A stretch of DNA of 64,000 nt from Rebecca billardiae RCC1528 (lineage: Eukaryota; Haptophyta). A program made the position numbers and the translations under genes. The stretch is from positions 124,001 through 188,000 of the forward strand of contig OZ251244.1 of NCBI GenBank assembly GCA_965240325.2. Direction: 5' to 3'. Of the stretch, positions 20,732-30,673 are shown piece after piece. The notes under the pieces are model-generated. The model did no database searches and was not told the origin of the DNA. It saw only the letters and a program-made list of their open reading frames with translations. The stretch's first letter is position 1. Each line of letters starts with the position of its first letter.

Positions 20732-22123
20732 ATGGAGGCGGTCGACGCCGCGGGCACGGCGGTGGGCATGCGGCCCACTCTGGACGACCTGCCGGCGGAG
20801 ACGATCGAGCAGATATTGGCTCACCTTTGCAACGCACGGGACCTCGCGCGCGCCAACGCTGCTGCGCGCCTGTTCCGCCAACCGGTCGAGCGCGCGCTGC
20901 GCGCGCGCGAGCGAGCATGCGCGCATGCGCGAGCGCTGCCATCGAAGCTGCCGGACGACGTCACCACGTGGACGGAGGAGCTGCTCGCGCGGGAGCGCAT
21001 CCGCGAGCTGGCAAGCGCGCACACGCACGTCGTGACCAACGGCGCTCTGCGCGCCGGCCACGCGTGTGACGTCAGCTGGGTGGATGCGCGCGGCCGCGTG
21101 CACACGCGCGACGCTCGAGCTTTGCACGCAGAGGCCGGGGGCGGTGCGGCTGCGGAGGCGAGCGCAGTGCGGCAGGGCGCGCTGCGGACAGACTGGCGCG
21201 AGCCCACGCCGCGCGTGCCTGCACTCTCGAGCGTGCGCGTGCGCGCGCTCGCCGGTGGCTCTGGCCACCTGCTCGCGCTCAGCGCGTGCGGCGCCGTGTA
21301 CGGCTGCGGCGAGAACGAGTACGGCCAGCTCGGGCTGGGGGACGCGATGGATCGCCGTGCGTTCGCGCGGGTGGACGCTCCGGGCGGCGAGGCGGTGGTC
21401 GCGGTTGCAGCCGCGTGCTGCCACAGCGTCGCGCTGACGGCCTCCGGCGGTGCGTACAGCTGGGGCTGGAACAAGCGCGGCCAGCTCGGCCACGGCGACA
21501 GGGCGGAGCGGTGGGAGCCGACGCGCATTGACGCGCTGGCCGGCGTGCGCGTGGGCGGCATCGCCGCGGGGGTCGTGCACACGCTGCTCCTCTCGACGGA
21601 CGGCGCGGTCTACTCGTGCGGCTGCGGCTTCCACGGCAGCCTCGGCCACGGCGACGAGCGAGAGCGGCGCACGCCGAGGCGCATCGAGGCGCTATCGGCC
21701 GTGCTCGCCGTGCACGTGAGCGCGGGCAGCCTGCACAGCCTGGCGGTGGACGCAGCTGGGGGCGTGCGCGCATGGGGTTACAACCACGTGGGGCAGCTTG
21801 GGCACGGCGACACCGAGAGCCGGCTTGTCCCAGCGCGCATCGAGGCGCTGGCACCCGTGCGCGCCGTGCGCACGGCCGCGTGCGACGGGAGCAGCGCGGT
21901 GCTCTGCGCGGACGGCAGCGCGCGCGTGTTTGGCGAGTGCGCGCTGTCCGCGCGCCCGGTGCCCGTGGCCGTCCTGCAGCCGCCCGGGCTCGCGCGGGCG
22001 GGGCGTCGTGCGCCCTGGTGCACGTACACGCGTGTGGTGAGCTGCGTGCTCCACGGCGTGCACGCGCTGTACGCGTCCGACGACGGCAGCGAGTACCGTC
22101 TCGGGTACACCGGCGGTGAATGA
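20732..22123 (+). CDS. F-box-like plus RCC1-repeat protein 1
   Basis: A 463-residue intronless protein. Residues ~14-75 form an F-box-like helical region (LDDLPAETIEQILAHL). From ~165 RCC1 repeats follow with the blade signatures GHLLALSACGAVYGCGENEYGQLGLG, SVALTASGGAYSWGWNKRGQLGHG, HTLLLSTDGAVYSCG and HSLAVDAAGGVRAWGYN (each read in pieces). This builds a partial to full seven-bladed propeller. RCC1 propellers act as nucleotide-exchange or protein-interaction modules. With an F-box the likely role is substrate recognition by an SCF ubiquitin ligase, inferred from architecture. The downstream gene is a tandem paralogue with the same plan, so the pair arose by duplication. Confidence 0.85.
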   Translation: MEAVDAAGTAVGMRPTLDDLPAETIEQILAHLCNARDLARANAAARLFRQPVERALRARERACAHARALPSKLPDDVTTWTEELLARERIRELASAHTHVVTNGALRAGHACDVSWVDARGRVHTRDARALHAEAGGGAAAEASAVRQGALRTDWREPTPRVPALSSVRVRALAGGSGHLLALSACGAVYGCGENEYGQLGLGDAMDRRAFARVDAPGGEAVVAVAAACCHSVALTASGGAYSWGWNKRGQLGHGDRAERWEPTRIDALAGVRVGGIAAGVVHTLLLSTDGAVYSCGCGFHGSLGHGDERERRTPRRIEALSAVLAVHVSAGSLHSLAVDAAGGVRAWGYNHVGQLGHGDTESRLVPARIEALAPVRAVRTAACDGSSAVLCADGSARVFGECALSARPVPVAVLQPPGLARAGRRAPWCTYTRVVSCVLHGVHALYASDDGSEYRLGYTGGE

Positions 22124-22552
22124 CGTCGACTGCCGCTGGAGCCCGGACCAAACCAAATCGTGATGATGCATACAGTGCTGAAGTTCGTCGCGACTTTCGT
22201 CAGCGGCAGGACTGCACTACATGGGCTGGCCGATACACACCCTTACCGCTCTGCGCATGGGGGACCCATGCTCGCAGAGCGAGCGTGATTTCACCACGCG
22301 CAGAGCGAGCCGGGTGCGTGTGTATCGGCCAGACACATGGGCGGTGACAGTTGGCGGGCGTCAACTCGCCTGCCTTGTCTGCCACCAACGCCGACTTCGT
22401 GTCCGGACGATCGGGCACTGCCGCCGACGAATCAGGAGACCCGCGTCGTCCTACCTGTGTCGTTAAATCATAGAATGAGTACAGTATTCTGGTGGGAACA
22501 GCGCAGAGCGCGAGTTCGTCGCCATCATCAAATCCATCGTGTCCCGAGAATC
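22124..22552. other. Inter-paralogue spacer with nested repeats
   Basis: Separates the two RCC1 paralogues. Holds the 107-bp inverted-repeat element (22226-22332), a fragment of the 103-bp repeat (22338-22365) and a block near 22425-22485 (CGACGAATCAGGAGAC ... AATCATA ... GTACAGT) that recurs at 30395-30442. The promoter of the second paralogue must lie among these repeats. Confidence 0.6.
22226..22332. mobile_element. 107-bp MITE of the CTGGCCGATACACAC family
   Basis: Starts CTGGCCGATACACAC and ends with its reverse complement. The flanks CTACATGGG (22217-22225) and ACACATGGG (22333-22341) agree at 7 of 9 positions, as expected for an aged 9-bp target duplication. Its first ~47 bases match the inverted right end of the 898-bp element at 26842 downwards, so it is an internally deleted family member. 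Inner CGCTCTGCG/CGCAGAGCG arms make it almost a full hairpin. Confidence 0.8.
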
Positions 22553-24007
22553 ATGGCGGCCGTCGCGGGCACGGCGGTGGAACAGCCGCCCACGCTAGGC
22601 GACATGCCGACGGAGGTGCTCGAGCGGATCCTCACGCTCATCGACAGCGGGCGCGGCGTCGCGCGCGCCGCTGCCGCCGCGAGCCTCTTCCGCACGCCGG
22701 CCGAGCGCGCGCTTCGCGAGCGCGCGCGCACGCGCGGGCATGCGCACGTGCTGCCAGCCACGCTGCCGGACGGTGTCGCCACGTGGACGGAGGAGCTACT
22801 CGCGCGGGAGCGCGTGCTCGAGCTCGCCCACGCGCACGCGCTCGTCCTCGGCCGTGGCGGCGAGGCCCGCTCCGCGCGCGCCTGGGCGGTCTGCGCAGAC
22901 GGGCGCGCGCACAGCTGCAGTGAGGACGAGCTGCTGGCGCTGCTGCACGCGGGCGGGGCGGGCGGGGACGGCGCGCCGGCGTTGCTGGCGCCAGCCTCCT
23001 CGCTCGGCGGCGTGCGCGTGCGCGCGCTCGCCGCCGGCCACTCGCACACGCTCGCGCTGAGCGAGGCCGGCGCCGTGTACGGCTGCGGCGAGAACGGGTG
23101 CGGCCAGCTTGGCCTTGGGCACGATGGCGGCACCGAGAGGTTCGTGCCGCTCGGGGGCCTGTGGGCGCGGGCTGGGGGCGAGGGCGGGGCGGAGGGGAGC
23201 GGCGCGCTCGCGGTCGGCATCGCCGTCGGCCGCACGCACAGCCTGGCGCTCGACACCGCGGGGCGCGCGCACAGCTGGGGCGGCAACGAGTGCGGCCAGC
23301 TCGGCCACGGCGACACGGAGACCCGGTGGGAGCCGACGCGCATCGAGGCGCTGGACGGCGTGCGCGTGGGCGGGCTCTCGGCTGGGTACGCGCACACGCT
23401 GCTCCTCTCGACGGCGGGCGCGGTGTACGCGTGCGGCGACGGCGAGCACGGCGAGCTCGGCCACGGGCGCACGCAGCAGCGGCACAGGCCTGCGCGCATC
23501 GAGGCGCTTGCGGGCGTGCGCGCCGTGCATGTGAGCGCGGGCTACGAGCACAGCCTGGTGGTGGACGCCGGCGGCGCCGTGCACTCCTTCGGCGGCGGCG
23601 GGTACGCCAAGCTCGGCCACGGCACCGAGGCGGGCGAGCTGCTGCCACGGCGCATCGACGCGCTGGCAGGCGTGCGCGCCGTGCGGTGCGCCGCCTCCGA
23701 GTGGCACAGCGCTGCGCTGGACGCGGACGGCGGCGTGCACGCCTTCGGGGACGGCCAGGGCGGCCAGCTCGGCCCGCAGGCGGGCGCGCTCTGCGCGCGC
23801 GGCGTGCGCGTGCCCGGCCCCGCGCGTAAGCCAGTCGCGAGCTGCCTGCTCACGCCCCTCTACGCGCTGTACGCCACGGCGGACGGCTGCCTCTACGCGC
23901 GCGCACTTGTCATCGAGCCTAGCGCGCGCGGGCAGCGCGCGAGCTCGGCCAGGCACAAGCTGCTGAGGCTGAGGGCGGTGCCGCCGCTGCGCACGGCCGT
24001 CGTCTGA
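22553..24007 (+). CDS. F-box-like plus RCC1-repeat protein 2
   Basis: A 484-residue intronless paralogue of the gene 430 bp upstream. ATG 22553 is chosen because it aligns with the paralogue's start (PTLGDMPTEVLERIL versus PTLDDLPAETIEQIL); an in-frame ATG at 22475 would add 26 poorly conserved residues. RCC1 blades are clearer here: HTLALSEAGAVYGCGENGCGQLGLG, HSLALDTAGRAHSWGGNECGQLGHG, HTLLLSTAGAVYACGDGEHGELGHG and HSLVVDAGGAVHSFGGGG (read in pieces), plus a diverged last blade. The C-terminal ~25 residues are basic. Likely an SCF adaptor or another propeller scaffold, by the same reasoning as its neighbour. Confidence 0.87.
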   Translation: MAAVAGTAVEQPPTLGDMPTEVLERILTLIDSGRGVARAAAAASLFRTPAERALRERARTRGHAHVLPATLPDGVATWTEELLARERVLELAHAHALVLGRGGEARSARAWAVCADGRAHSCSEDELLALLHAGGAGGDGAPALLAPASSLGGVRVRALAAGHSHTLALSEAGAVYGCGENGCGQLGLGHDGGTERFVPLGGLWARAGGEGGAEGSGALAVGIAVGRTHSLALDTAGRAHSWGGNECGQLGHGDTETRWEPTRIEALDGVRVGGLSAGYAHTLLLSTAGAVYACGDGEHGELGHGRTQQRHRPARIEALAGVRAVHVSAGYEHSLVVDAGGAVHSFGGGGYAKLGHGTEAGELLPRRIDALAGVRAVRCAASEWHSAALDADGGVHAFGDGQGGQLGPQAGALCARGVRVPGPARKPVASCLLTPLYALYATADGCLYARALVIEPSARGQRASSARHKLLRLRAVPPLRTAVV

Positions 24008-24615
24008 CGGCTTGGTCGGCCTGGCTCGACGGCGGGGTGGGGCGCCGCGCTCGTGCTGCGCGCGAGTCGGACGATGACGATGATCGGACTACGTCACTTA
24101 TACTAGGCGACGAGACACAGCGGCGCATTCGTGTCACACGCCCGTGTCTCGGGGCGCCGCTGGTGCTCCGTGCTGACGCGCAACGCGGGCCGTAATATGC
24201 CCCGTAACATATATTTATATATATATCGACGATCCGATCCTCGTCGGCGCGGCGAATAATGCGCAGCGGCCGCGGGCCCAGTGCACGGCCCCGCCTAGTC
24301 CGGGCGACGCGGGCCAAGCCATGCAGTACCACGCATGGCGTGTCGCTGCTCGGAGCGTGCCACCCGCATGACGGCGGGGCCCGCCGCCGCGCGTGCGCGC
24401 TGCGCGCCCGAGTGCGCGCGGATCAGCGGATGCTTCAGCGCGCCGTTGCGTCGTGCGTGCCCGGCGACGCTGGCAACGCTGCGCCATGCGGGCCGCCGCA
24501 CGGCGCGACACGACGCCCGCGCCGCCGGCCCGCACTGCGCCGCGCGGGCGAGTGGGCGAGCGCACGCCGAGCTGGCCGCCGGGCGCCTCAGGAGGCCAGC
24601 TGGCCGCCGGGCGCC
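24008..24615. other. Convergent intergenic region
   Basis: Between the 3' ends of RCC1-2 (+) and the TRIC-like gene (-). Contains an AT tract near 24208-24230 and a 28-bp tandem duplication at its right edge. No gene is accepted; minus-strand open frames here are continuations of the TRIC-like frame beyond its stop. Confidence 0.5.
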
Positions 24616-24625
24616 TCAGGAGGCC
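24570..24625. repeat. 28-bp tandem duplication over a stop codon
   Basis: Two exact head-to-tail copies (24570-24597, 24598-24625). The second includes the last codons and stop (24616-24618) of the TRIC-like gene; the first is a copy just downstream of that stop. Each carries CGCCTCAGGAGGCC. Confidence 0.9.
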
Positions 24626-25848
24626 TTCTTCTTGAACGGGCCGTCGGCGAGCACCGGCGGCACGAGCTTGGAGAGCAGCGCTGTGATTGGCTGGAGCGGG
24701 TGCCAGTCCGGGCCCATCAGCGTCTCCTGCGCGATCGCGGTGCCCGCGAGGAAGGACACGGCCGCCAGCCGGCAGAGCGACTCGTCCGGGCTGCCCTTGG
24801 CGCTGAGCGCGGGCCACGCCGCCTCGGAGAGCGGCGGGTAGTGCAGCAGCAGGTGCACGCTCAGCGCGGTGGCAAAGGCGGACAGCATCACCCAGTTGAA
24901 CCCCTTCTCCACCGGACCCAGGCCCTTGTCGAACGGCAGGAACTGGCCTGCACCGCGGACGCAGAGGGCGCGCCACGCACGGGGCGCGGAGGGCGCGGGG
25001 CAGGGGCGGGGCAGAGCTCGGCGCGGCGGCACGGCGCGCGCGCGTCCGCCCGCCCGCACCGGCCGCGCGCTGCCTGCCACCTGCCACCCCTCGCGCACGC
25101 ACGGCCCGGCCCGCCCGCCCGCCGCGCGCGCGCTCGTGCGGGTTGGCGCGTGGCGCCGGACCGAATGAGCCGCCCATCGAGCCGGCGAGCACGGGCCCCC
25201 ACAGCGGGATCGAGAAGAGGCTCGGCTTGAGCGTCGCCTGCGCCAGCAGCACCATCGAGACGATGAAGTTGGCGCGGAACACCTCAAAGCACACGTGCAC
25301 GCACAGCCGCAGGGGCTTGGGCCCGCCCGGGCCGAGCAGCCTGCCGGGCCGGGGCGCGCGGGGGGCGAGGGGCGTGGGCGTGCGCACGCGCGAGCGGTGC
25401 ACGAGGCCGCGCGCCGCGCGCGTCGGGCGCGCGCGCACTTGAAGCCCAGGTCGCTTGGCGCGCGGTGTGCGATCCACCACGCGATCAGCGTCGAGGTGAC
25501 GACCGCGTCGTTGGCGAAGGGGCCGGGTGGCTTGCCCAGCGCGAGCGGGACGCAGATGCCGCCACCGAACGCGCCGACCAGCACCTTGAGGAACGACGCG
25601 CCCCAGAAGAGCGAGCGCGGGCCGAGCGCGCGCACCTTGAGCGCGACGTGCAGCGCGTACCCGCACGCGCACAGGAAGAAGAGGCGCGGGCTCTTGAGGA
25701 GGAGGAAGGCGAGCACGTCGTCCGAGGCGGGGAGCGCGGAGGCGCCACCGGCGGGGCCCGCGGACGAGCCCGCGCTCGCGCGCGACGCGTACGCCACGCC
25801 CGCCGAGAGCAGCATTGCCGCTGCGGCCGACAAGCGCGCTGCCACCAT
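24616..25848 (-). CDS. TRIC-type cation channel-like protein with ER-retrieval tail
   Basis: Three exons (25848-25439, 25340-25162, 24947-24616) give 306 residues in phase. Introns of 98 and 214 nt have donors GTGCGC and GTCCGG. About seven hydrophobic segments follow a short N-terminal hydrophobic region (~8-22). The segment FGGGICVPLALG (95-105) then WWIAHRAPSDLGFK (~124-137), a basic loop with FEVFRANFI (~155-163), and WGPVLAGSMGGSFG (~184-197) follow the order of trimeric intracellular cation channels (glycine-broken pore helices, PLD-like loop, basic lipid-binding loop). The C-terminus KKKAS has Lys at -3 and -4, a classical KKxx ER-retrieval signal. TRIC channels carry K+ counter-current for ER Ca2+ release. 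Similarity is read by eye and is distant. The upstream 898-bp element ends about 90 bp from the start codon. Confidence 0.65.
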   Translation of the reverse strand: MVAARLSAAAAMLLSAGVAYASRASAGSSAGPAGGASALPASDDVLAFLLLKSPRLFFLCACGYALHVALKVRALGPRSLFWGASFLKVLVGAFGGGICVPLALGKPPGPFANDAVVTSTLIAWWIAHRAPSDLGFKCARARRARRAASCTARACARPRPSPPARPGPAGCSARAGPSPCGCACTCALRCSAPTSSSRWCCWRRRRSSRASSRSRCGGPCSPARWAAHSVRRHAPTRTSARAAGGRAGPCVREGWQVAGSARPVRAGGRARAVPPRRALPRPCPAPSAPRAWRALCVRGAGQFLPFDKGLGPVEKGFNWVMLSAFATALSVHLLLHYPPLSEAAWPALSAKGSPDESLCRLAAVSFLAGTAIAQETLMGPDWHPLQPITALLSKLVPPVLADGPFKKKAS

Positions 25849-25944
25849 CCTATTACGTAATCGTCGGCGGTGAAGGCGACAATCTCGTCCCAGACCGTTC
25901 CGTTCGCCCGAAGCACTTCCACGCGCGCCGGGTCGCGCCCGGAC

Positions 25945-26842
25945 CTGGCCGATACACACCCGGCCGCTCTGCGCGTGGTGGAACCACGCTCGCAGAGCGG
26001 CCGGGGCTAACCTCAGAGATCGGGCCCGTGACGAAACATGGCAGCGCCTCGGGACGCGTGGCCGGCGCTGGGGGGCGACACGCGTGGTGCTCGTTTGGCG
26101 TGGCGCGGTGTCGGACCGGTCGCGCGCTTGGAAGATGGACGCACCTTCACGTTGTTCGGGCACTCCCGCATCAGGTCTATGCACGCGCGTCTCTCTCGCC
26201 GCCCGCGCGGGGCTCGCTTTCACCCGCCGCCCTTGCACCCGCCTCACAATCGAGCCGCTGTAACTCGTTATGGGCGGGAATGGGCGGGCTCAGACGCATT
26301 CTGCGCGGTGGTCTAGTGGTATGTGAGAAGGTTGGATGCGGCCGTTTTCTTGTCGTGGCTTGTCGTCGCTCACACGCGTCCACTTGGCTACCAGTGCGCA
26401 CTGCCTGTGACTGCCTGTGCGCACGCGCTCTGACATCTCGGCTGGGGAGGGATCGGCATGCCGGTGTCACGACGAGCCCGGGCACACGGAACTAATCGTC
26501 TACTCCCAAGCCGCGCGCACCTGGCTGGAAGTGGCTGGCGAGCAAGTTGGAACCGAATGCAATCATGATGGCACTATACGCTCTGCTCAGCCTTGTCAGT
26601 GCGAGCACGACGGGAACGCCGTACGCGAGGCGAGGCGGCGCAATGAAGCGCGCCCCGATGGCGGAGAGCTCACCAACATGATCGAAGAGCCCGCCCGCAC
26701 CCTCAGGCGTGGCCGCGGGGCGCGCGTCCGGGACCGCCTCAGGCCCCTGAGATTCGCCCCGGCCGCTCTGCGAGCAATAGGCGGAGCATGAATTCAGCAT
26801 GGGTTCCCCATGCACAAAGCGGTAAGGGTGTGTATCGGCCAG
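25945..26842. mobile_element. 898-bp non-autonomous TIR element, Mutator-like
   Basis: Perfect 17-bp terminal inverted repeats (CTGGCCGATACACACCC at 25945-25961; reverse complement at 26826-26842), extended imperfectly to ~35 bp. Exact 9-bp target duplications CGCCCGGAC lie at 25936-25944 and 26843-26851. Nine-base duplications are typical of Mutator-like elements. Just inside the left end is a palindrome (GGCCGCTCTGCG ... CGCAGAGCGGCC). No transposase is encoded and internal frames are broken, so it depends on an enzyme elsewhere. Family members: 22226-22332 and the truncated 1667-2533. Confidence 0.9.
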
Positions 26843-26851
26843 CGCCCGGAC

Positions 26852-27856
26852 AGGCCATCATCTATACCGGATTGCCACAGCTTGCGCTAGCACTGTCTGT
26901 CCGTCGCCGTGCCGCGGTGCCGGCTGCCCGCCGTCGCCGCCGCGCGTAGAGGTTGCCCTCCCCGTCGTCGCTGCCACAGCGGTGTGTTTGCGCACAGGCT
27001 GCGCCGCTCATTACGGCCGTTCACAGCAGCAGCAGATAGGGGGTCCATGACAGCAGCCCACTGATTTGTGATTTTCGACAACTATGCGATTTAGGTGTCT
27101 GACGAGCGAGGCGCTTGCGAAGGCACCCACAAATATGTCCCGGAACCCAGCCCAGCCGTCAGAAGCACGCAAAACCGACTCCGCGTGCCGTCACGCGGTC
27201 GTGCGCGCGCGCCAGCTGCGCCACTGTGTCACATACAGATTCAGCCAAACGTCAACGACTTGTTATGGCAGCTAAATGACGGTATATCGTCGAACATACT
27301 TATTCATAACCGTTGCAACCCGCCCAAATAAAATTACGGTGGAATTGCTGATTTTTAGAAGGCACGATGAGTGCGCGTAGAGGGCGAGGAAAAACTACTC
27401 CAAGATCGAGCATGTTACCCATTTAATTAGAGACACGTACCCGTATATATGCGCATGTCTACCCGCGTTTATTATATAACGCGGGTGCGTTTTAAATATA
27501 TATTCAGGGTGCTGTCAATATGGGGGTACCTTGTTCACTATTCGTGCCGGGTCATCCGAATAGGCCGCGCCGCCGCGCGGAGACCGCGGGCTCATGCCAC
27601 TCGAACCGTGCCGCAGCAGGCCCGGACGGACCTGATGCGGGCGGCGGGCTGCGTGCCGAAGCACACTACCAAGCCCACCTCTGAGCATGCCACCATCCCC
27701 ATAGTCGTGAGAGAGTCCTCCGCCATCGAGGCTTGCGTGCGCAGACTAGCAGTCGCCGCCGCCGAGCTTGCCGCGGTCCGTTCGGCGACTTCCGTGCCCG
27801 TGCTCTGTGTCACCGGCGTCGTCGCCGTTCGTCGTACCCTAGCCCACGCGAGGGCG
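26852..27856. other. Gene-free stretch
   Basis: GC falls in the part from about 27280 to 27540. A hairpin with perfect 9-bp stems (ACCCGCGTT / AACGCGGGT, 27461-27469 and 27478-27486) has an AT-only loop. No supported gene. Confidence 0.45.
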
Positions 27857-29025
27857 TCACCGGTCCACCAGTACTGCGGCGGACTGCGCGCGCTTCGCCG
27901 CGCGCTCGCCCTCGAGCTCCGGCGCTCTCCTCTCGCGCTCGAACTCGGCGCAGTCGGCAGCCATGGCAGCCCGCTCGGCCGCAGCTCGATCTGTGCCCCC
28001 GCGCGCGCTGCGCTCGGTTGCGTTGGCGCGCAAGCTGGCGCGCGCAGCGTCGGCGACGGCGCGCGCGATCGCCTTGCGCGACGAGTTCAGCTCCACCTGC
28101 TGCTCCGTCAGGCGCACCTGCTGCTCCAAGATGATCGCGTGCTCAGCAGGAGTCACGCGCTGCTCGTGCAGCTGCACCTGCACGCGGCCTGCTGCGGACG
28201 CGCGCGGCGCGCTGGCGTCGGGGGGCGAGTAGAGGTCGCGGAAGGGGCAGCTGTCGTCGCCGGCGCCCAGCGACGTGTCGTCGACATCCAGCTCCGCCTT
28301 CCTCTCCGCCGCCGACGCGCCCTGCTTCCGGCTCAGGATGCGCTCCATGTCCTCGTGCTTGCCCTTCCACCACCTGTGCACGGTCATCAGCCAGATGCCG
28401 ATCACCTCGAGCCGCGGCGAGTCGTGGCGCAACGAGATGCCGAGCGCATCCACGCAGACGAGCGTGAGCGCCTTGGGCTTCTTCGTCCGACCGTCGCGCG
28501 CGGTCTGGGCGCACGCAGGGGTGAACACTCTGACCAACGGCTTGTGCTTCTTCAAGTTCTCAAGCATGAGCTCCACGAGACCACGAGCGTGCGGAGGAGG
28601 TCGAGGAGCATGAAGTCGAGCACCGATGCGTACCGCGGGCGAGTGCCGGCCACGCGCCAGCTGGTCGAAGGCTGTAGCACGTGGATGGCGCGCGCCGCCA
28701 CCGCCGTCTCCTCGAGCTGCTGCGCGCTGACGTTGACGTCAGGCCGTAGCTCGGGCCTGCACGGTTGCTCACAGTCGAGGCCGTCCGCGGAGGAGGCGAG
28801 CCCCTCGGCGGTGCCGGCAGGGACCTCGGGCGGGTCGCACACACCCATGGGCACGCGTGCATCATCATCTGCCGCGCCCTGGACCTCGTCATGCCCGGCA
28901 CATCGGTCCGCAAGTTGGTCGGCGGCAGCTAGCCCTTGCGGCAGAGGCGTCGCGGGCACGTCCGAGGGCGAGATGGCAGCGACGGGTGGGGAAGGAGACA
29001 GTGTCCAGTCGTTGTCGATGCCCAT
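27857..29025 (-). pseudogene. Possible frameshifted gene (two overlapping ORFs)
   Basis: Two minus-strand frames abut. The upstream one (29025-28552) ends ...SVLDFMLLDLLRTLV and then runs out of frame. The downstream one (ATG 28567 to 27857, 236 residues) begins MLENLKKHKPLVRVFTP. Hydrophobic, Leu-rich sequence appears to continue across the frame change near 28565-28590, suggesting one original gene with a frameshift. The downstream part has HRWWKGKHEDMERIL and a long Arg/Glu/Ala-rich probable coiled coil (~125-236). No family is recognised. Codon use is less biased than in the strong genes. It may be an old mobile-element gene or a chance open frame. Confidence 0.3.
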
Positions 29026-30673
29026 CCCACCATATTGCGCATGTTCGTCTCCGTATTGCTCTCCTGCACGTGCTCCCAGGACGCGCTCCTTGGTCGCGAG
29101 CAGCACACGTCGAGCACGCAGATTCAAATGATGAAGCACGAGCGTCGTTTGGCCAGCGACTCCCAGCGAGAGCCCGGTCCACACGAACCGTGGCTACGTG
29201 TCCGTGTCAACCGAGTCGCTCGGCGAGGCGCCCGCGCCGATGTGGGCGCGCCCAATGGCGAGCGGACGGCCGTCGACGAGGGCCATCAGCCTTGCCGACC
29301 CCGTTCAGAGCTCCGCTCCCGCGCCGGGCCGAGCCGAGCGCGGATTTGGAATCTGCCGATCGCGAAAACACGCCGAACAAGTTCTGAAAAGGAAAAGAAA
29401 AGAAATCAAAACTCGATTTAATCAGATGGACCCCCTACAGCAGACCAGACAGCCGCTCATAGCTGCCCTGTCGGCCTGCTGAGTGAGTCCGGGCTGCCGC
29501 GCTCGTCACGGCGGCTCGGGCAGTCTGGCACTGGGCCCCGAAGTGCGCACCGCCGTGGTGCCAGCTGCCGGCGCCGTGGCCGCCACCCGCGGTGCCAGAG
29601 ATGGCCATCTCCCTTGGACGCGGGTAGGGCTGACGAGACCGTCGCACACGTATGCCAGTCTGCAGCCTGAGGCGCACCGGGCCAACCCCCCTGGCGCGGA
29701 ACAAGCGTGCGGGGGAGCCGTCACTCGACGGCCGCCGAAGGGTCGACGAAAGCAGTGCCAACCCGTATTGCCCTATAGGTGATTGAGAGAGGGGTGCCCT
29801 TTTCCATCAGCCCGTGTAGCTGACGCGGCGCCAACCCATACGGGGGGCCGAGGCCCCAGGCGGGCGCGGGAAGCGTTCACCTTCCCGTGGTCGGATACGG
29901 TCGCGGGAAGGGGAACGCGGATACAATCCAGCCCACGGAGCCGTCCACAGGTGCACCGGACAGCGAACGAGTGCACTCGTTCCTGCACCCGCCCGCAACA
30001 TGGCGCCAAAAGATCTCACACGCACCCCCGCCCCGCGCGGGCGCCGTCATCGTCGTGCATCCTTCGCGCGCAGGTGATGAGACGACGCCACGCTCGGAGT
30101 GCAGCGCAGCCCTCATGAGCATTTGCGACCAGGCCGAGCCACTCGGCGGCGACGTATCGGCGCCTGCGGGCTGCGGCCCCGTACGCGGTCCAAAAGCCTG
30201 CCATGGGCGGCGCTGACGCATGGCGGACATGCTGACACGAGTTTAAATAGCAAGCGGATGCGCAGAGCCGAGACAGGAGATGACCAAGGAGAGCCGAGAA
30301 GCCGATAATAATTATTAATAAAAGGGGGCGCTGCGGAAGTGCGGATCTGTTTTGCCAACATAATGCCAACCGGCACTTCTCCAAAATCGGTTGATGTCGA
30401 TCGACGAATCAGGAGACCTTTCTGAACTGTCGAATCATAAAGTACAGTTTTTCAATAATTGAGACGCACACAGCTCAGGCAGGCATCAGTTTCGATGCAT
30501 GAATACTCAAGAGACGCACATAGCTCATGCTCCCGAGATTGACGCCGACAGTAGTAGTCCGTAGTATGAGCTGAGTGCGTCTCTCAGATTTCTTCTTGGT
30601 AAGCTGTTCTCGTAGTGGTACGACGGTCCGTCGTCGCGGCTGGGGACCAAGGCCCCCCCCCCCGTGGGCAAGG
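29026..30673. other. Gene-free stretch upstream of the giant receptor-like gene
   Basis: Contains a block near 30395-30442 shared with 22425-22485, a region at 30460-30620 with several variants of the GAGCTGTGTGCGTCTC...AGTAAACTGT end of the 103-bp repeat in both orientations (30464-30484, 30512-30528, 30565-30620), and an 11-base C run (30653-30663) just before the start codon of the next gene. No supported gene. Confidence 0.5.

Noticed and set aside
20510-21649. Upstream extension of the hydrolase frame (total 880 codons)
   Set aside because: It lies antisense to the clear RCC1 gene and lacks family similarity; the hydrolase is complete from ATG 20509.
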